Origin: Thalassotalea sediminis
Lineage (GTDB): Bacteria > Pseudomonadota > Gammaproteobacteria > Enterobacterales > Alteromonadaceae
Length of the DNA stretch: 64,000 nucleotides
Reading direction: 5' to 3'
Assembly (NCBI RefSeq): GCF_030295915.1
Contig: NZ_AP027361.1
Location: forward strand, 3,286,001-3,350,000
Numbering within the stretch: the stretch's first letter is position 1; every line of letters starts with the position of its first letter. Of this stretch, positions 8,400 through 16,302 are shown piece by piece. A program made the position numbers and the translations under genes. The notes beneath the pieces are model-generated. The model saw only the letters and a list, made by a program, of their open reading frames with translations, was not told the DNA's origin and did not search any database.

Positions 8400-10775
8400 A
8401 TGAATACGAAACTTACACTCACCGCAATAACCGTTGCGCTACAAGCAACATTTAATATCGCCTATGCTGAGGCTAACGCTTCACCTGAGTTCGGCGCTAT
8501 TGAAAAAATTGTTGTAACTGCAACAGGATTTGAACAAAAGCTAACGCAAGCACCGGCAAGTATTTCAATTATTTCTGCTGAAGATATTAAGTCTCGTTCA
8601 TTTACCTCATTATTAGATGTTGTAAAATATCAAGAAGGTATTGATATAGGCACAACACGTGACAAGACTGGTCAAGGCAGTGTAAGTATGCGTGGTTTAA
8701 CGGGTGAATACACGTTATTACTTATCGATGGTAAACGTCAAAATAATCATGGTGATATTTACCCTAATAACTTTGGCGGCAATGCGTTCAATCACCTACC
8801 ACCACTAGAAACAATTGAGCGTGTAGAAATTATCCGTGGCCCAGCATCTACATTATATGGAGCAGATGCGCTAGGTGGCGTTATCAACGTTATAACCAAA
8901 AAGCACACCGAAGACTGGAACGGTACCATTACCTTTGGCCGCAGCTTACAAAGCAATGATGATTTTGGTGACGACATTACTACCGACTTATCAGTAGCGG
9001 GGCCCATTATTAAGCATGTATTAAGCCTTGGCCTTCGTGCTAGCCTATATGAACAACAAGCCTCATCTCCTCAATTTTCTCCAGCAACAGATCCAAATGG
9101 AGATGTTCATGTCAGAGCTTTAGGTTTTGGACGTGGCGGACGAACAGTAGACAATAATAGTGAACATTTTGGCGTTAGCATCAATTACACGCCAATTGAG
9201 AATCATGAAATTATGTTCGACTATGATAATTCGCATCAAGAATATGATAATACACCTGAATACGACTTAGCATCGGGCACAATTACTTATCCTTTAGGCA
9301 CGAAAGATAGCATTGAAAGCCTATGGCAGGATAGAAAAGGCCAAGTAAACCCACGCGCGGGCTATGCAGCTGAACAAGAATTTGATCGTCAATGGTGGTC
9401 ACTTGCCTATAAAGGTGAATTCTCTTTTGGTGCAATATCTAGCTCAATTGCCTATGTCGATACGCAAAACAATGGACGTACATTGCCGTTAAGTGTCGCT
9501 GAACGTCTTTTGCTACAAAAAATGTACGATGGCACTGGTAAGTATGAAAATATGACCGAAGATCAGCGTCGTGACCTTGCAGAAGAAACCTTCCTGCCGC
9601 GCCCTGAACGTCCTTTAGATAGTAGTCAATACACCTTTGATTTACGTTTTGACATTCCAATCGATAATCTTGCTGGTGATCACAATCTGGTACTTGGCAT
9701 GCAAGCTATTAATGGTGAATTAAAAGATGGTGTATTCGGTCTCGAATCAGGAAATGCAGGTGCGATTCAAGAGCAAAAAATGTATTCATTATTTGCAGAA
9801 GACAACTGGATGATCACCGACAAATTTACACTAACTGCTGGTGTGCGCTTCGATGATCACGATGTTTTTGGTGATCAAACATCACCGCGAATTTATGCCG
9901 TTTATAACATTAATGATAATTGGACTGTAAAAGGTGGTGTGAGTACAGGTTATAAAACGCCACAAACAACAGACTTATATGACGGCATTACCGGTTTTGG
10001 CGGTCAAGGCACTAGCCCTTTTGCAGGTAATCCTGCACTAGAGCCGGAAACTAGCGTTAACAGCGAAGTAGCATTGTATTGGAGTGAGGATGAACACAAC
10101 TTTAACATTACCTATTTTAAAACTGACTTCGAAGATAAAATTGCCCGCGGTGATACCATTCAAAGCTGTGAAAAAACTGGCGGCGTTCGCCCGTGTGTAA
10201 ACTTAGGTGAATACGATCAACTAGGCTACACAACCTACAGCCAAAAAATCAATATTGATAAGGTGACACTACAAGGGGTTGAACTAGCCGGCCGTTACCA
10301 AGTTTCTACTGACTGGTCTGTTTATGCAAACTACACGTGGACAGACAGTGAACAAGAAAGCGGTGCCAATGAAGGATTACCGTTAACAAACACGGCTGAG
10401 CATATGGCTAACGTCAATATTAGTTGGTCAGCAACCGAAGATTTAAATATCTACTTACAAGGTGAAATCCGCTCAGATAGATATCGTGGTTTTGATTCAG
10501 TGCTTGAGCGTGAACTTTACTACAAAAACTATTCACTCTTAAACTTAGGTGCACGTTGGTCGCTCAATGAAAACGTTATGGTTAACCTACGCGTCAATAA
10601 CTTACTCGATAGAGATTTTACTTCTTACTCAACAACTTATGAAGATTTGAATGGCGATGGTACATTTGAATATTTAACCGGCCGAGGAGTTGTCAGTGAG
10701 GTCGTTTTTGAAGACGATTACAACGTAAAAGATAAAGCGCGTAACTTTTGGGCAAGTGTAACTGTTAGTTTTTAA
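8400..10775 (+). CDS. TonB-dependent ferric-siderophore outer membrane receptor
   Basis: 791 aa. The ATG at 8400 follows AGGGA and begins a signal peptide ending about 'NIAYAEA'; the upstream in-frame ATG at 8313 falls inside the Fur operator and is rejected. A TonB-box-like 'IEKIVVTATG' follows, then a plug domain ('SVSMRGL', 'LLIDGKRQNN', 'IERVEIIRGPASTLYGADALGGVINVI' in part) and a 22-strand type barrel ending in Phe ('VTVSF'). The plug resembles FepA/CirA-type receptors for catecholate siderophores. It heads a five-gene run (8400-14115) and is preceded by a strong Fur box, so iron-repressed expression is expected. The actual ligand cannot be read from sequence. Confidence 0.93.
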   Translation: MNTKLTLTAITVALQATFNIAYAEANASPEFGAIEKIVVTATGFEQKLTQAPASISIISAEDIKSRSFTSLLDVVKYQEGIDIGTTRDKTGQGSVSMRGLTGEYTLLLIDGKRQNNHGDIYPNNFGGNAFNHLPPLETIERVEIIRGPASTLYGADALGGVINVITKKHTEDWNGTITFGRSLQSNDDFGDDITTDLSVAGPIIKHVLSLGLRASLYEQQASSPQFSPATDPNGDVHVRALGFGRGGRTVDNNSEHFGVSINYTPIENHEIMFDYDNSHQEYDNTPEYDLASGTITYPLGTKDSIESLWQDRKGQVNPRAGYAAEQEFDRQWWSLAYKGEFSFGAISSSIAYVDTQNNGRTLPLSVAERLLLQKMYDGTGKYENMTEDQRRDLAEETFLPRPERPLDSSQYTFDLRFDIPIDNLAGDHNLVLGMQAINGELKDGVFGLESGNAGAIQEQKMYSLFAEDNWMITDKFTLTAGVRFDDHDVFGDQTSPRIYAVYNINDNWTVKGGVSTGYKTPQTTDLYDGITGFGGQGTSPFAGNPALEPETSVNSEVALYWSEDEHNFNITYFKTDFEDKIARGDTIQSCEKTGGVRPCVNLGEYDQLGYTTYSQKINIDKVTLQGVELAGRYQVSTDWSVYANYTWTDSEQESGANEGLPLTNTAEHMANVNISWSATEDLNIYLQGEIRSDRYRGFDSVLERELYYKNYSLLNLGARWSLNENVMVNLRVNNLLDRDFTSYSTTYEDLNGDGTFEYLTGRGVVSEVVFEDDYNVKDKARNFWASVTVSF

Positions 10776-10823
10776 TGACTCTATGCGGCATATCAATTAT
10801 GCCGCTAAATTTCAGGGGGGTTC

Positions 10824-11429
10824 ATGCAAATGAGTTTGGGATCTATTAGACAATGGCACTGGGTAAGCTCTGCTCTTTGTTTAATCGGCATGTTTGGGTT
10901 TGCCATTACAGGTATTACCCTTAATCACGCTGCAGATATAACGATAACGCCAACAATCACAACAATTGAAGCGAAACTACCTAAGCGCTTACTCGATGAT
11001 CTAAAAGCAACAGCCCAAGATAACCCTTCCGCAATACCGCCTAGGGCATTAAGTTTTTGGTTAGCACAAACGCATGATTTGAAACTATCAACACATGCCG
11101 CAGCAGAATGGTCTACCGATGAACTTTACATTGTTCATGCTGGGCCAGGAAAAGACACCTGGTTGGCGGTAGACTTTTACAGCAATGAACTCAGTTATGA
11201 AAGCACAGATAGAGGCTGGATTGCATATTTCAATGACCTACATAAAGGGCGGGACTCAGGTAACGCTTGGGGATGGTTTATTGACGCCTTCTCGGTAGCA
11301 AGCGTTATTTTCTGTTTAACAGGATTAATATTGCTTTACCGGCAAAAAAACCATCGTTGGATGACATGGCCAGTCACAGTACTAGGTGCCATTATTCCAG
11401 CAATTTTGCTAATGGTTTTTGTTCATTAG
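10824..11429 (+). CDS. PepSY-associated membrane protein
   Basis: 201 aa. The start at 10824 is preceded by CAGGGGGG. One N-terminal helix ('WVSSALCLIGMFGFAITGI'), a periplasmic segment of about 110 residues, then 'FNDLHKGRDSG' followed by two C-terminal helices. The 'LHKGR...W...D' pattern before a membrane helix is the hallmark of the PepSY-TM family found beside siderophore receptors and ferric reductases. This is a short single-unit version (the full PiuB type has four helices). It sits between the receptor and DUF2271/DUF4198 genes, consistent with a role in moving electrons or handling the ferric-siderophore at the inner membrane. Confidence 0.78.
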   Translation: MQMSLGSIRQWHWVSSALCLIGMFGFAITGITLNHAADITITPTITTIEAKLPKRLLDDLKATAQDNPSAIPPRALSFWLAQTHDLKLSTHAAAEWSTDELYIVHAGPGKDTWLAVDFYSNELSYESTDRGWIAYFNDLHKGRDSGNAWGWFIDAFSVASVIFCLTGLILLYRQKNHRWMTWPVTVLGAIIPAILLMVFVH

Positions 11430-11456
11430 CTATTAAATGTACTCAAGGAGATAGAA

Positions 11457-11978
11457 GTGTTAAAACACATTTTTACATTATTCACATTGGTCAGTGTTGC
11501 CATAGCTGCCAATACTTACGCTCAGTCGGATGTTCAATTAGAAATTAACATTCCACGATTAACCGTTGCCGAGTATCACAAACCATATGTTGCAATATGG
11601 CTAGAAGATACACAACGCAAGGCTACTCAAATTGCCATATGGTACGACTTTGAAATGGAAAACCATAAAGGCGAGGAGTGGTTAGCTGATTTAAGACAGT
11701 GGTGGCGTCGCGGAGGTCGTAAACTTGCATTACCTGTTGATGGTATTACTGGTGCCACCAAAGCTCCAGGTACTCATCTGGTAACAGTAGATCTTGCTTC
11801 CCTTCTTAAACAGCAACCGGCAGGTAAGTATAAATTAAGAATTGAAGCCGCTAGAGAAGTTGGCGGTAGAGAGTTGATTCAACTACCCATTACGTTACCA
11901 CTTAATACAAAAGCTTTGCCTATCAAGGCCACAGGTAAACGCGAACTCGGCCTAATAACGCTTAGCGCAGTAAAATAA
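11457..11978 (+). CDS. DUF2271 periplasmic protein
   Basis: 173 aa. GTG start at 11457, supported by AAGGAGA 8 nt upstream and a signal peptide ending at 'NTYAQS'. The conserved DUF2271 stretches are visible: 'PYVAIWLED', 'WYDFEMENHKGEEWL', 'WWRRGGR' and 'DGITGATKAPG'. The family is periplasmic, occurs almost always between a PepSY membrane protein and a DUF4198 protein in iron-uptake operons, and has no settled biochemical role. The 'DGITGAT' motif resembles the flavinylation motif region of FMN-binding proteins, which may be coincidental. Operon position and spacing (27 nt after the PepSY gene) support co-expression. Confidence 0.85.
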   Translation: MLKHIFTLFTLVSVAIAANTYAQSDVQLEINIPRLTVAEYHKPYVAIWLEDTQRKATQIAIWYDFEMENHKGEEWLADLRQWWRRGGRKLALPVDGITGATKAPGTHLVTVDLASLLKQQPAGKYKLRIEAAREVGGRELIQLPITLPLNTKALPIKATGKRELGLITLSAVK

Positions 11979-12003
11979 CTTAACACGGCAAGGAGACATA
12001 TAC

Positions 12004-12837
12004 ATGCCACGTAAAACATCTTTTAGTGTAGCGATTGCAGCACTTACCCTGTTAACGATCACGTCAGCAGCAAACGCTCATCGTGTATGGATTAAACCGA
12101 GTAAAACGGTATTATCTGGTGAAAAAAATTACGTTACCTTTGATGCAGCCGTATCGAACACACTCTTTGTACCTGAACACTTTCCATTTCGCACTGACGG
12201 AATAGTCGCGACAGCACCCGACGGTAATCAGCTCTCTTTAGAAAATGTTGCGCAAGGAAAGTATCGTTCAACATTTGATTTAGCATTAACTCAAGAAGGT
12301 ACATATCGCATTGGTAGTAGTTCAGCCGGTATTCGCGCCTTTTGGGAAGACAAAGAAGGCAAACGGAAAATGTGGCCTCCTAGAAGAGGCAAGGCAAAAG
12401 GTGACACGTTTGAAACAGCAGTACCCAAAAACGCTAAAAATTTGCGTGTTACCTATAGCAGCCGTAAGGTAGAAACTTTTGTCACACTGGGACAGCCAAC
12501 AACGAAAAACTTACAGCCAACAAATAAAGGTTTAGAGCTAATCACGCTTTCTCACCCGAATGATTTGTTTGCGACAGAAGCCGCACGGTTTAAATTTCTT
12601 ATCGATGGTGAACCAGCGGTCAACGCAGAAATTGAAATTGTGCCTGGTGCAATGCGCTATCGAAATGCAGCTGAGTCAATAACATTAAAAACAGATAATA
12701 ATGGTGAATTTAGTATCATATGGCCTAACGCAGGCATGTACTTTTTAGAAGCATCTTATAAAGACAACAAAGCCCCTGCACCTGCAACAGTCCGCCAAGG
12801 CAATTATGCAGCAACTTTTGAAGTGCTACCACTTTAA
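12004..12837 (+). CDS. DUF4198 periplasmic protein
   Basis: 277 aa with signal peptide ending at 'SAANAH'. The mature protein starts 'HRVWIKPS' and contains 'VTFDAAVSN', the usual opening of the DUF4198 family, whose members are periplasmic beta-rich proteins near metal transporters (some are called NikK-like). The second half (about 190-275) reads as a carboxypeptidase-regulatory-like beta domain ('DNNGEFSIIWPNAGMYFLEA'). A conserved N-terminal His right after cleavage suggests metal binding, by analogy with amino-terminal His ligands in related proteins. AGGAGA precedes the start; the next gene begins 3 nt after its stop. Likely accepts or presents metal in the periplasm; this is inference. 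Confidence 0.83.
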   Translation: MPRKTSFSVAIAALTLLTITSAANAHRVWIKPSKTVLSGEKNYVTFDAAVSNTLFVPEHFPFRTDGIVATAPDGNQLSLENVAQGKYRSTFDLALTQEGTYRIGSSSAGIRAFWEDKEGKRKMWPPRRGKAKGDTFETAVPKNAKNLRVTYSSRKVETFVTLGQPTTKNLQPTNKGLELITLSHPNDLFATEAARFKFLIDGEPAVNAEIEIVPGAMRYRNAAESITLKTDNNGEFSIIWPNAGMYFLEASYKDNKAPAPATVRQGNYAATFEVLPL

Positions 12838-12840
12838 TAT

Positions 12841-14115
12841 ATGACTGAAGAACTGCGCATAGGCATATCACTTGCACTAGGTATTACCTGGTGCATGTGG
12901 GTTATTATTCAATGGTTACGGCACCGGCCTACCTCAACAAAAGCAGGTCGAAAGCCGATGGTTGTATACGCGAGCCAAACGGGGCAAGCACAAGCCAAAG
13001 CCCAGAAAAAGCTGACATCATTCACTGACGCGTTATGTATACCACTAAATAAGCTCACAGCTCATCATTTCTCGACAGCCACGGAAATGCATTTCTTCCT
13101 CAGTACTTATGGTGATGGTGAAGCACCCGATAATGGTCGTGGTTTTGAAAAGGCATTACGTCATATTAACCATGATATTCTGCAGTCGCTTGCATTTACC
13201 GTAACGGCACTGGGCGATAGCCGCTACCCACGCTTTTGTGCATTTGGTAAACACGTTTATCAACAACTCACACAACGTGGCGCACAAGCCATTAGGCCCA
13301 TTACCTGCATTGATGCCAATACTGAAAACGCGCAATCAAATCAGACACACGCCACGTTAATTGAACGAACCTTACTTAACCCTGACAGTGAAAGCCCTGG
13401 GCTATATTTATTGAAACTAAAAGCTGATGGTTTGCAATGGCAACCAGGTGATTTACTTGAAGTATCTCCCCCCATCGCTAATGACATTAACCAATTCGCA
13501 GCGCCGCGAACTTACTCTATCGCGAGTGCGGCAAGTAGTGCTCTTGCTTCATCTTTAATATCACTGATTGTAAGGCTACATATTAAGGCCGATCAACATT
13601 ATGGTTTAGCGTCTGGATTCTTAACTCAGCAATGCCAATTGGGGGATAACCTCAAGGTTACCGTTCGTGAAAACCCGGCATGTCAACTAAAAACCACCAA
13701 CAATCCTCTACTGTTAATCGGTGCTGGCAGTGGTTTAGCGGGTTTACTTGGACACATAGAACAACGCACTTTATGTAATAACCCTGGTAGTATTTGGTTA
13801 ATCTACGGCGAACGAGATCCAGTGAATGATCAACACCTATCCACGCAGTTAACAACATGGCAACACCAAGGCGTACTCAGCGATTTAGATCGTGTATATT
13901 CCCGTCAAATAAGCACTATTAAGTATGTACAAGACGTGCTGCTTTGCAATGCAGATAAAGTAAAGCGCTACATTGAAGAGCAAGGTGATATATATGTTTG
14001 TGGCAGTTTAGCGCGTATGGGTCAAGCAGTGAACCAAGCATTAATCGATATTTTAGGACAAAACGTCGTTGATGAATTACTTGCCAGTGGCCGTTATCAT
14101 CGGGATCTATATTAA
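12841..14115 (+). CDS. Membrane-anchored flavodoxin/FNR-type reductase (CysJ-like), probable ferric-siderophore reductase
   Basis: 424 aa. An N-terminal membrane helix (about residues 6-25, 'LALGITWCMWVIIQWL') anchors a flavodoxin domain (FMN loop 'YASQTGQA', 'STYGDGEAPD', 'ALGDSRYPRF'), then an FAD-binding barrel ('PRTYSIAS', 'GLASGFLT') and an NAD(P)H domain ('LLIGAGSGLAGLLGHI', 'YVCGSLARMG') ending in an aromatic ('HRDLY'). It is shorter than CysJ (about 600 aa) because the connecting domain is reduced, and no sulfite reductase hemoprotein gene is nearby. As the last gene of the Fur-controlled receptor operon it probably reduces ferric siderophore or feeds electrons to the PepSY protein. 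It starts 3 nt after the DUF4198 stop. Confidence 0.82.
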   Translation: MTEELRIGISLALGITWCMWVIIQWLRHRPTSTKAGRKPMVVYASQTGQAQAKAQKKLTSFTDALCIPLNKLTAHHFSTATEMHFFLSTYGDGEAPDNGRGFEKALRHINHDILQSLAFTVTALGDSRYPRFCAFGKHVYQQLTQRGAQAIRPITCIDANTENAQSNQTHATLIERTLLNPDSESPGLYLLKLKADGLQWQPGDLLEVSPPIANDINQFAAPRTYSIASAASSALASSLISLIVRLHIKADQHYGLASGFLTQQCQLGDNLKVTVRENPACQLKTTNNPLLLIGAGSGLAGLLGHIEQRTLCNNPGSIWLIYGERDPVNDQHLSTQLTTWQHQGVLSDLDRVYSRQISTIKYVQDVLLCNADKVKRYIEEQGDIYVCGSLARMGQAVNQALIDILGQNVVDELLASGRYHRDLY

Positions 14116-14159
14116 TACATCATCACTAAACACTTAGCACGGGTAATGATATAAATTAT

Positions 14160-14178
14160 CCATCTGCACAGCAGATGG
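14160..14178 (+). repeat. Hairpin with 8-bp stem downstream of the iron operon
   Basis: CCATCTGC-aca-GCAGATGG forms a perfect hairpin 45 nt after the reductase stop. It is followed by CTTTGA rather than a T run, so it is more likely an RNA-stabilising or processing stem than a terminator. Confidence 0.5.
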
Positions 14179-14260
14179 CTTTGACTGAGTTTCGTCGTAA
14201 TATCCTTTAATGTATTGATTACCTCTCTCGCTTTATTGTCGGCGTACCAACAGATCGAGC

Positions 14261-14284
14261 ACCACCTCCACAGGAGGTGGTTTT
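14261..14284 (+). terminator. Rho-independent terminator of the iron operon
   Basis: ACCACCTCC-aca-GGAGGTGGT followed by TTTT on the plus strand. It lies between the convergent reductase and lipoprotein genes. The minus-strand side has no T run. Confidence 0.7.
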
Positions 14285-14302
14285 GACTTTACAATAAAAG
14301 GG

Positions 14303-14494
14303 TTAGCAATCTTTATCTTCGGTATCAAGCTTCTCTTTTGCTTGTTCACATAAATCTTCCGCTTTGTTTTCAGCGTCTGTAATCACATCATCAACTTTTT
14401 CTCCAGCATCTTCAGCTGGCCCATCAGAACACCCTACTAATGCAAAAGTAAAAGTGAGTAGTGATACCGTTAGTAATGTAGATAAATATTTCAT
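14303..14494 (-). CDS. Small lipoprotein
   Basis: 63 aa. A lipoprotein signal peptide with lipobox 'LVGC' (Cys22) precedes a short acidic helical tail rich in Asp, Glu and Lys, with Cys also at the C-terminal end ('DKDC') and mid-tail ('LCEQAKEKL'). Such tiny lipoproteins accompany DUF1328 and DUF2383-type genes in gammaproteobacteria and are usually stress or stationary-phase induced. A good ribosome site (AAAGGAA) lies upstream on the minus strand. The function is unknown. It is the third gene of a probable minus-strand cluster after the DUF2383 and DUF1328 genes. Confidence 0.72.
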   Translation of the reverse strand: MKYLSTLLTVSLLTFTFALVGCSDGPAEDAGEKVDDVITDAENKAEDLCEQAKEKLDTEDKDC

Positions 14495-14548
14495 ATATGT
14501 TCCTTTAATGTATTGATTTAATAAATTATTGTTTATATGACGACTCGC

Positions 14549-14719
14549 CTAAGACTTAGGTTTTCTAAGTACCGGTACTATGATCGACAATACGACTAGC
14601 ACTAAAAAAATAAAAAACAGTACTTTTGCTATACCTGCGGCAGCACCGGCGATCCCCCCAAAGCCAAGTAAAGCGGCTATGATTGCAAGTACCAAAAATG
14701 TGAACGCCCAACTTAACAT
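14549..14719 (-). CDS. DUF1328 (YtjA-type) small membrane protein
   Basis: 56 aa, found by reading the minus strand directly because it is short. It begins '[20 protein letters not shown]' and continues with '[18 protein letters not shown]' and a second hydrophobic stretch ending 'VLRKPKS'. This is the standard pattern of the DUF1328/YtjA family: two membrane helices linked by a Gly/Ala-rich segment. A near-perfect ribosome site AAGGAGG lies just upstream. The family is small, widespread and tied to envelope or general stress, with no known biochemical activity. It sits between the four-helix DUF2383 protein and the small lipoprotein in the same orientation. Confidence 0.88.
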   Translation of the reverse strand: MLSWAFTFLVLAIIAALLGFGGIAGAAAGIAKVLFFIFLVLVVLSIIVPVLRKPKS

Positions 14720-14740
14720 ACAACCTCCTTAGTAACGTGT

Positions 14741-15187
14741 TTAAGCGGTGATGTGTTGCAATGCTTTAATTTCATCATGACATGACTGCATGCGCCCTTG
14801 AATCTGTAATAGTTCACTTTTACAAGGGGCAGGTAATGGGTGCATAACAGCAGCCGAGACCTTTTCTAATACACGATCTTCCACCTCTTCCAGTTGTTCT
14901 AGATACGTATGCGATTTCTCAATACGTAAAAGCGTCAATATCCTCGTGTATGATTCGCGCAACTTTATAACCGTGTCAGCTTGATGTTCAGGCTTCCCCT
15001 CATCAATATAGACATAGGTTTGCAGCGCTTTAATGGCGATTTCTTTTTCAGTAATCATTTTATTGAAGACTAATGATAAACTGCTATCTTTTACTTGCTC
15101 TTTTGCCTCTTGGTAAAATTCAACCCCACCGATAAGCACTCTAATTAATTCTTTAACTGGCTTCATATCGTAATTGGATAAAGACAT
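14741..15187 (-). CDS. PA2169-family DUF2383 four-helix-bundle protein
   Basis: 148 aa from the ATG at 15187, which follows AAAAGGAGT; the more distal ATG at 15208 would place that ribosome site inside the gene. The sequence is all-helical, opening 'LIRVLIGGVEFYQEAKEQV' and closing 'RMQSCHDEIKALQ', the pattern of the DUF2383 / PA2169 family. These proteins are ferritin-like in fold but generally lack a convincing metal site, and are linked to stress or stationary phase. It is the first gene of the DUF2383 - DUF1328 - lipoprotein cluster. Confidence 0.82.
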   Translation of the reverse strand: MSLSNYDMKPVKELIRVLIGGVEFYQEAKEQVKDSSLSLVFNKMITEKEIAIKALQTYVYIDEGKPEHQADTVIKLRESYTRILTLLRIEKSHTYLEQLEEVEDRVLEKVSAAVMHPLPAPCKSELLQIQGRMQSCHDEIKALQHITA

Positions 15188-15414
15188 AAAGACTCCTTTT
15201 ATAGTCATGATAAAAATGTACTACACATTGAACAGAGCACAAGGCATGCCAAAGAAATTAAATCAATTTAAACAACAGGTTACATAACTAGATGACTCTA
15301 AAGTCCGCAATATTTACATGCTAATTGTAAGTTTTACTCGCTTTATTGCAGTCTAACTTTTCACATTTCTGATAGCTTTATGACATAAGAAAGGTGTAAC
15401 CGCTTTACTATCTA

Positions 15415-15433
15415 ATTAAGAATAAGTATCATT
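15415..15433 (+). promoter_or_regulatory. Putative Fur box before the ferric iron ABC operon
   Basis: ATTAAGAATAAGTATCATT fits the 9-1-9 Fur consensus at 14 of 18 paired positions, with the right half nearly perfect. It lies 55 nt before the first gene of an Fe(III) transport operon, which is where an operator is expected. Confidence 0.55.
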
Positions 15434-15487
15434 TACAACTCGTTAATTCTTATTAGCTCAATACACTTAAAAAGGAATCTATATCGT

Positions 15488-16300
15488 ATGCAGTTTTTCA
15501 CGCAAAAATGCAGCTACATGCTCAAATCATTCATGCTGTGTACAGCACTTTTCACCGTTACTGCGCAGGCTAATGGCCCAGTTGGCGAACATGTTAATCA
15601 CCTATCTAAAAATTTACCTACTTATGAAAAAGAAGTGCACTGGTTAATTGAAAAAGTTGACACTATTGTTAACCGTTATGAAAAACAAGGTGCAAAAGCT
15701 GCTCATACAGATGCCGTTGTAGAACACTGGGAAGCTGTTAAGTTTCATGCCGCTATAGAGTCAAACTATGTGTTAATTTATGCGTCAATTTGGCAAGGGT
15801 TGTTTGCCGTTAAAGAAGCTATCGACAACGAGCAACCGATAGAAAAAGTAAAAAAAGAACAAAAAACATTGAATCATGCATTATGGCAAGGTTTAGGCGC
15901 TGTCAAAATGGCTGCAACGTTTCAAGATAAAGGTTTACTAGCAGAAATTAAGATTAGAGAAGGCGCACCTACTAATTCTATTGAAGCATTAGATACGATC
16001 AATACACGTCTAAATAGCGTTGTCGCTAAATACGCAGAAAAGTTAAATGATACTTCAGTAAAAATGGTAGCTGAGACTTACTTAAATTTATTTGAAGGTG
16101 TTGAAGGAGAACTAATTGCCTTAGATGCCAATTTAGTAGAAGATCTAGAAAAAGATTTCAATGTCACATTACCTAAAGCTATCAAATCGAAAGCAAGTGT
16201 TGAAGAGGTACGCAAAATAATCGCGGCCATGACAACAAAGGTGACCAAAGCACGCACCTTAATTAAAGACAAAGCGGCACAAAAGAAGGACGTATTTTAA
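15488..16300 (+). CDS. Secreted helical protein of unknown function, first gene of the Fe(III) ABC operon
   Basis: 270 aa, not assigned to a family. A signal peptide ends about 'VTAQANG'. The mature part is almost entirely helical with two related segments that keep Trp/His/Glu: 'VVEHWEAVKFHAAIE...YASIWQGLF' and 'NHALWQGLGAVKMAA'. Clustered His and Glu suggest metal binding. It ends 2 nt before the Fe(III)-binding protein gene, so it is almost surely translated with that transporter and expressed under iron limitation. It could be an accessory iron carrier in the periplasm. It lacks the GxHxxE motif of imelysin/EfeO proteins, so that assignment was dropped. AAAAAGGAA lies upstream of the ATG; an internal ATG at 15518 is also possible. 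Confidence 0.65.
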   Translation: MQFFTQKCSYMLKSFMLCTALFTVTAQANGPVGEHVNHLSKNLPTYEKEVHWLIEKVDTIVNRYEKQGAKAAHTDAVVEHWEAVKFHAAIESNYVLIYASIWQGLFAVKEAIDNEQPIEKVKKEQKTLNHALWQGLGAVKMAATFQDKGLLAEIKIREGAPTNSIEALDTINTRLNSVVAKYAEKLNDTSVKMVAETYLNLFEGVEGELIALDANLVEDLEKDFNVTLPKAIKSKASVEEVRKIIAAMTTKVTKARTLIKDKAAQKKDVF

Positions 16301-16302
16301 GC

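Noticed and set aside
12841..14115. Sulfite reductase flavoprotein (cysJ)
   Set aside because: It is about 170 aa shorter, has a membrane anchor, and lies in an iron operon with no cysI or cysH nearby.
15488..16300. Imelysin/EfeO-type iron protein
   Set aside because: It lacks the GxHxxE motif; similarity is limited to being helical and in an iron operon.
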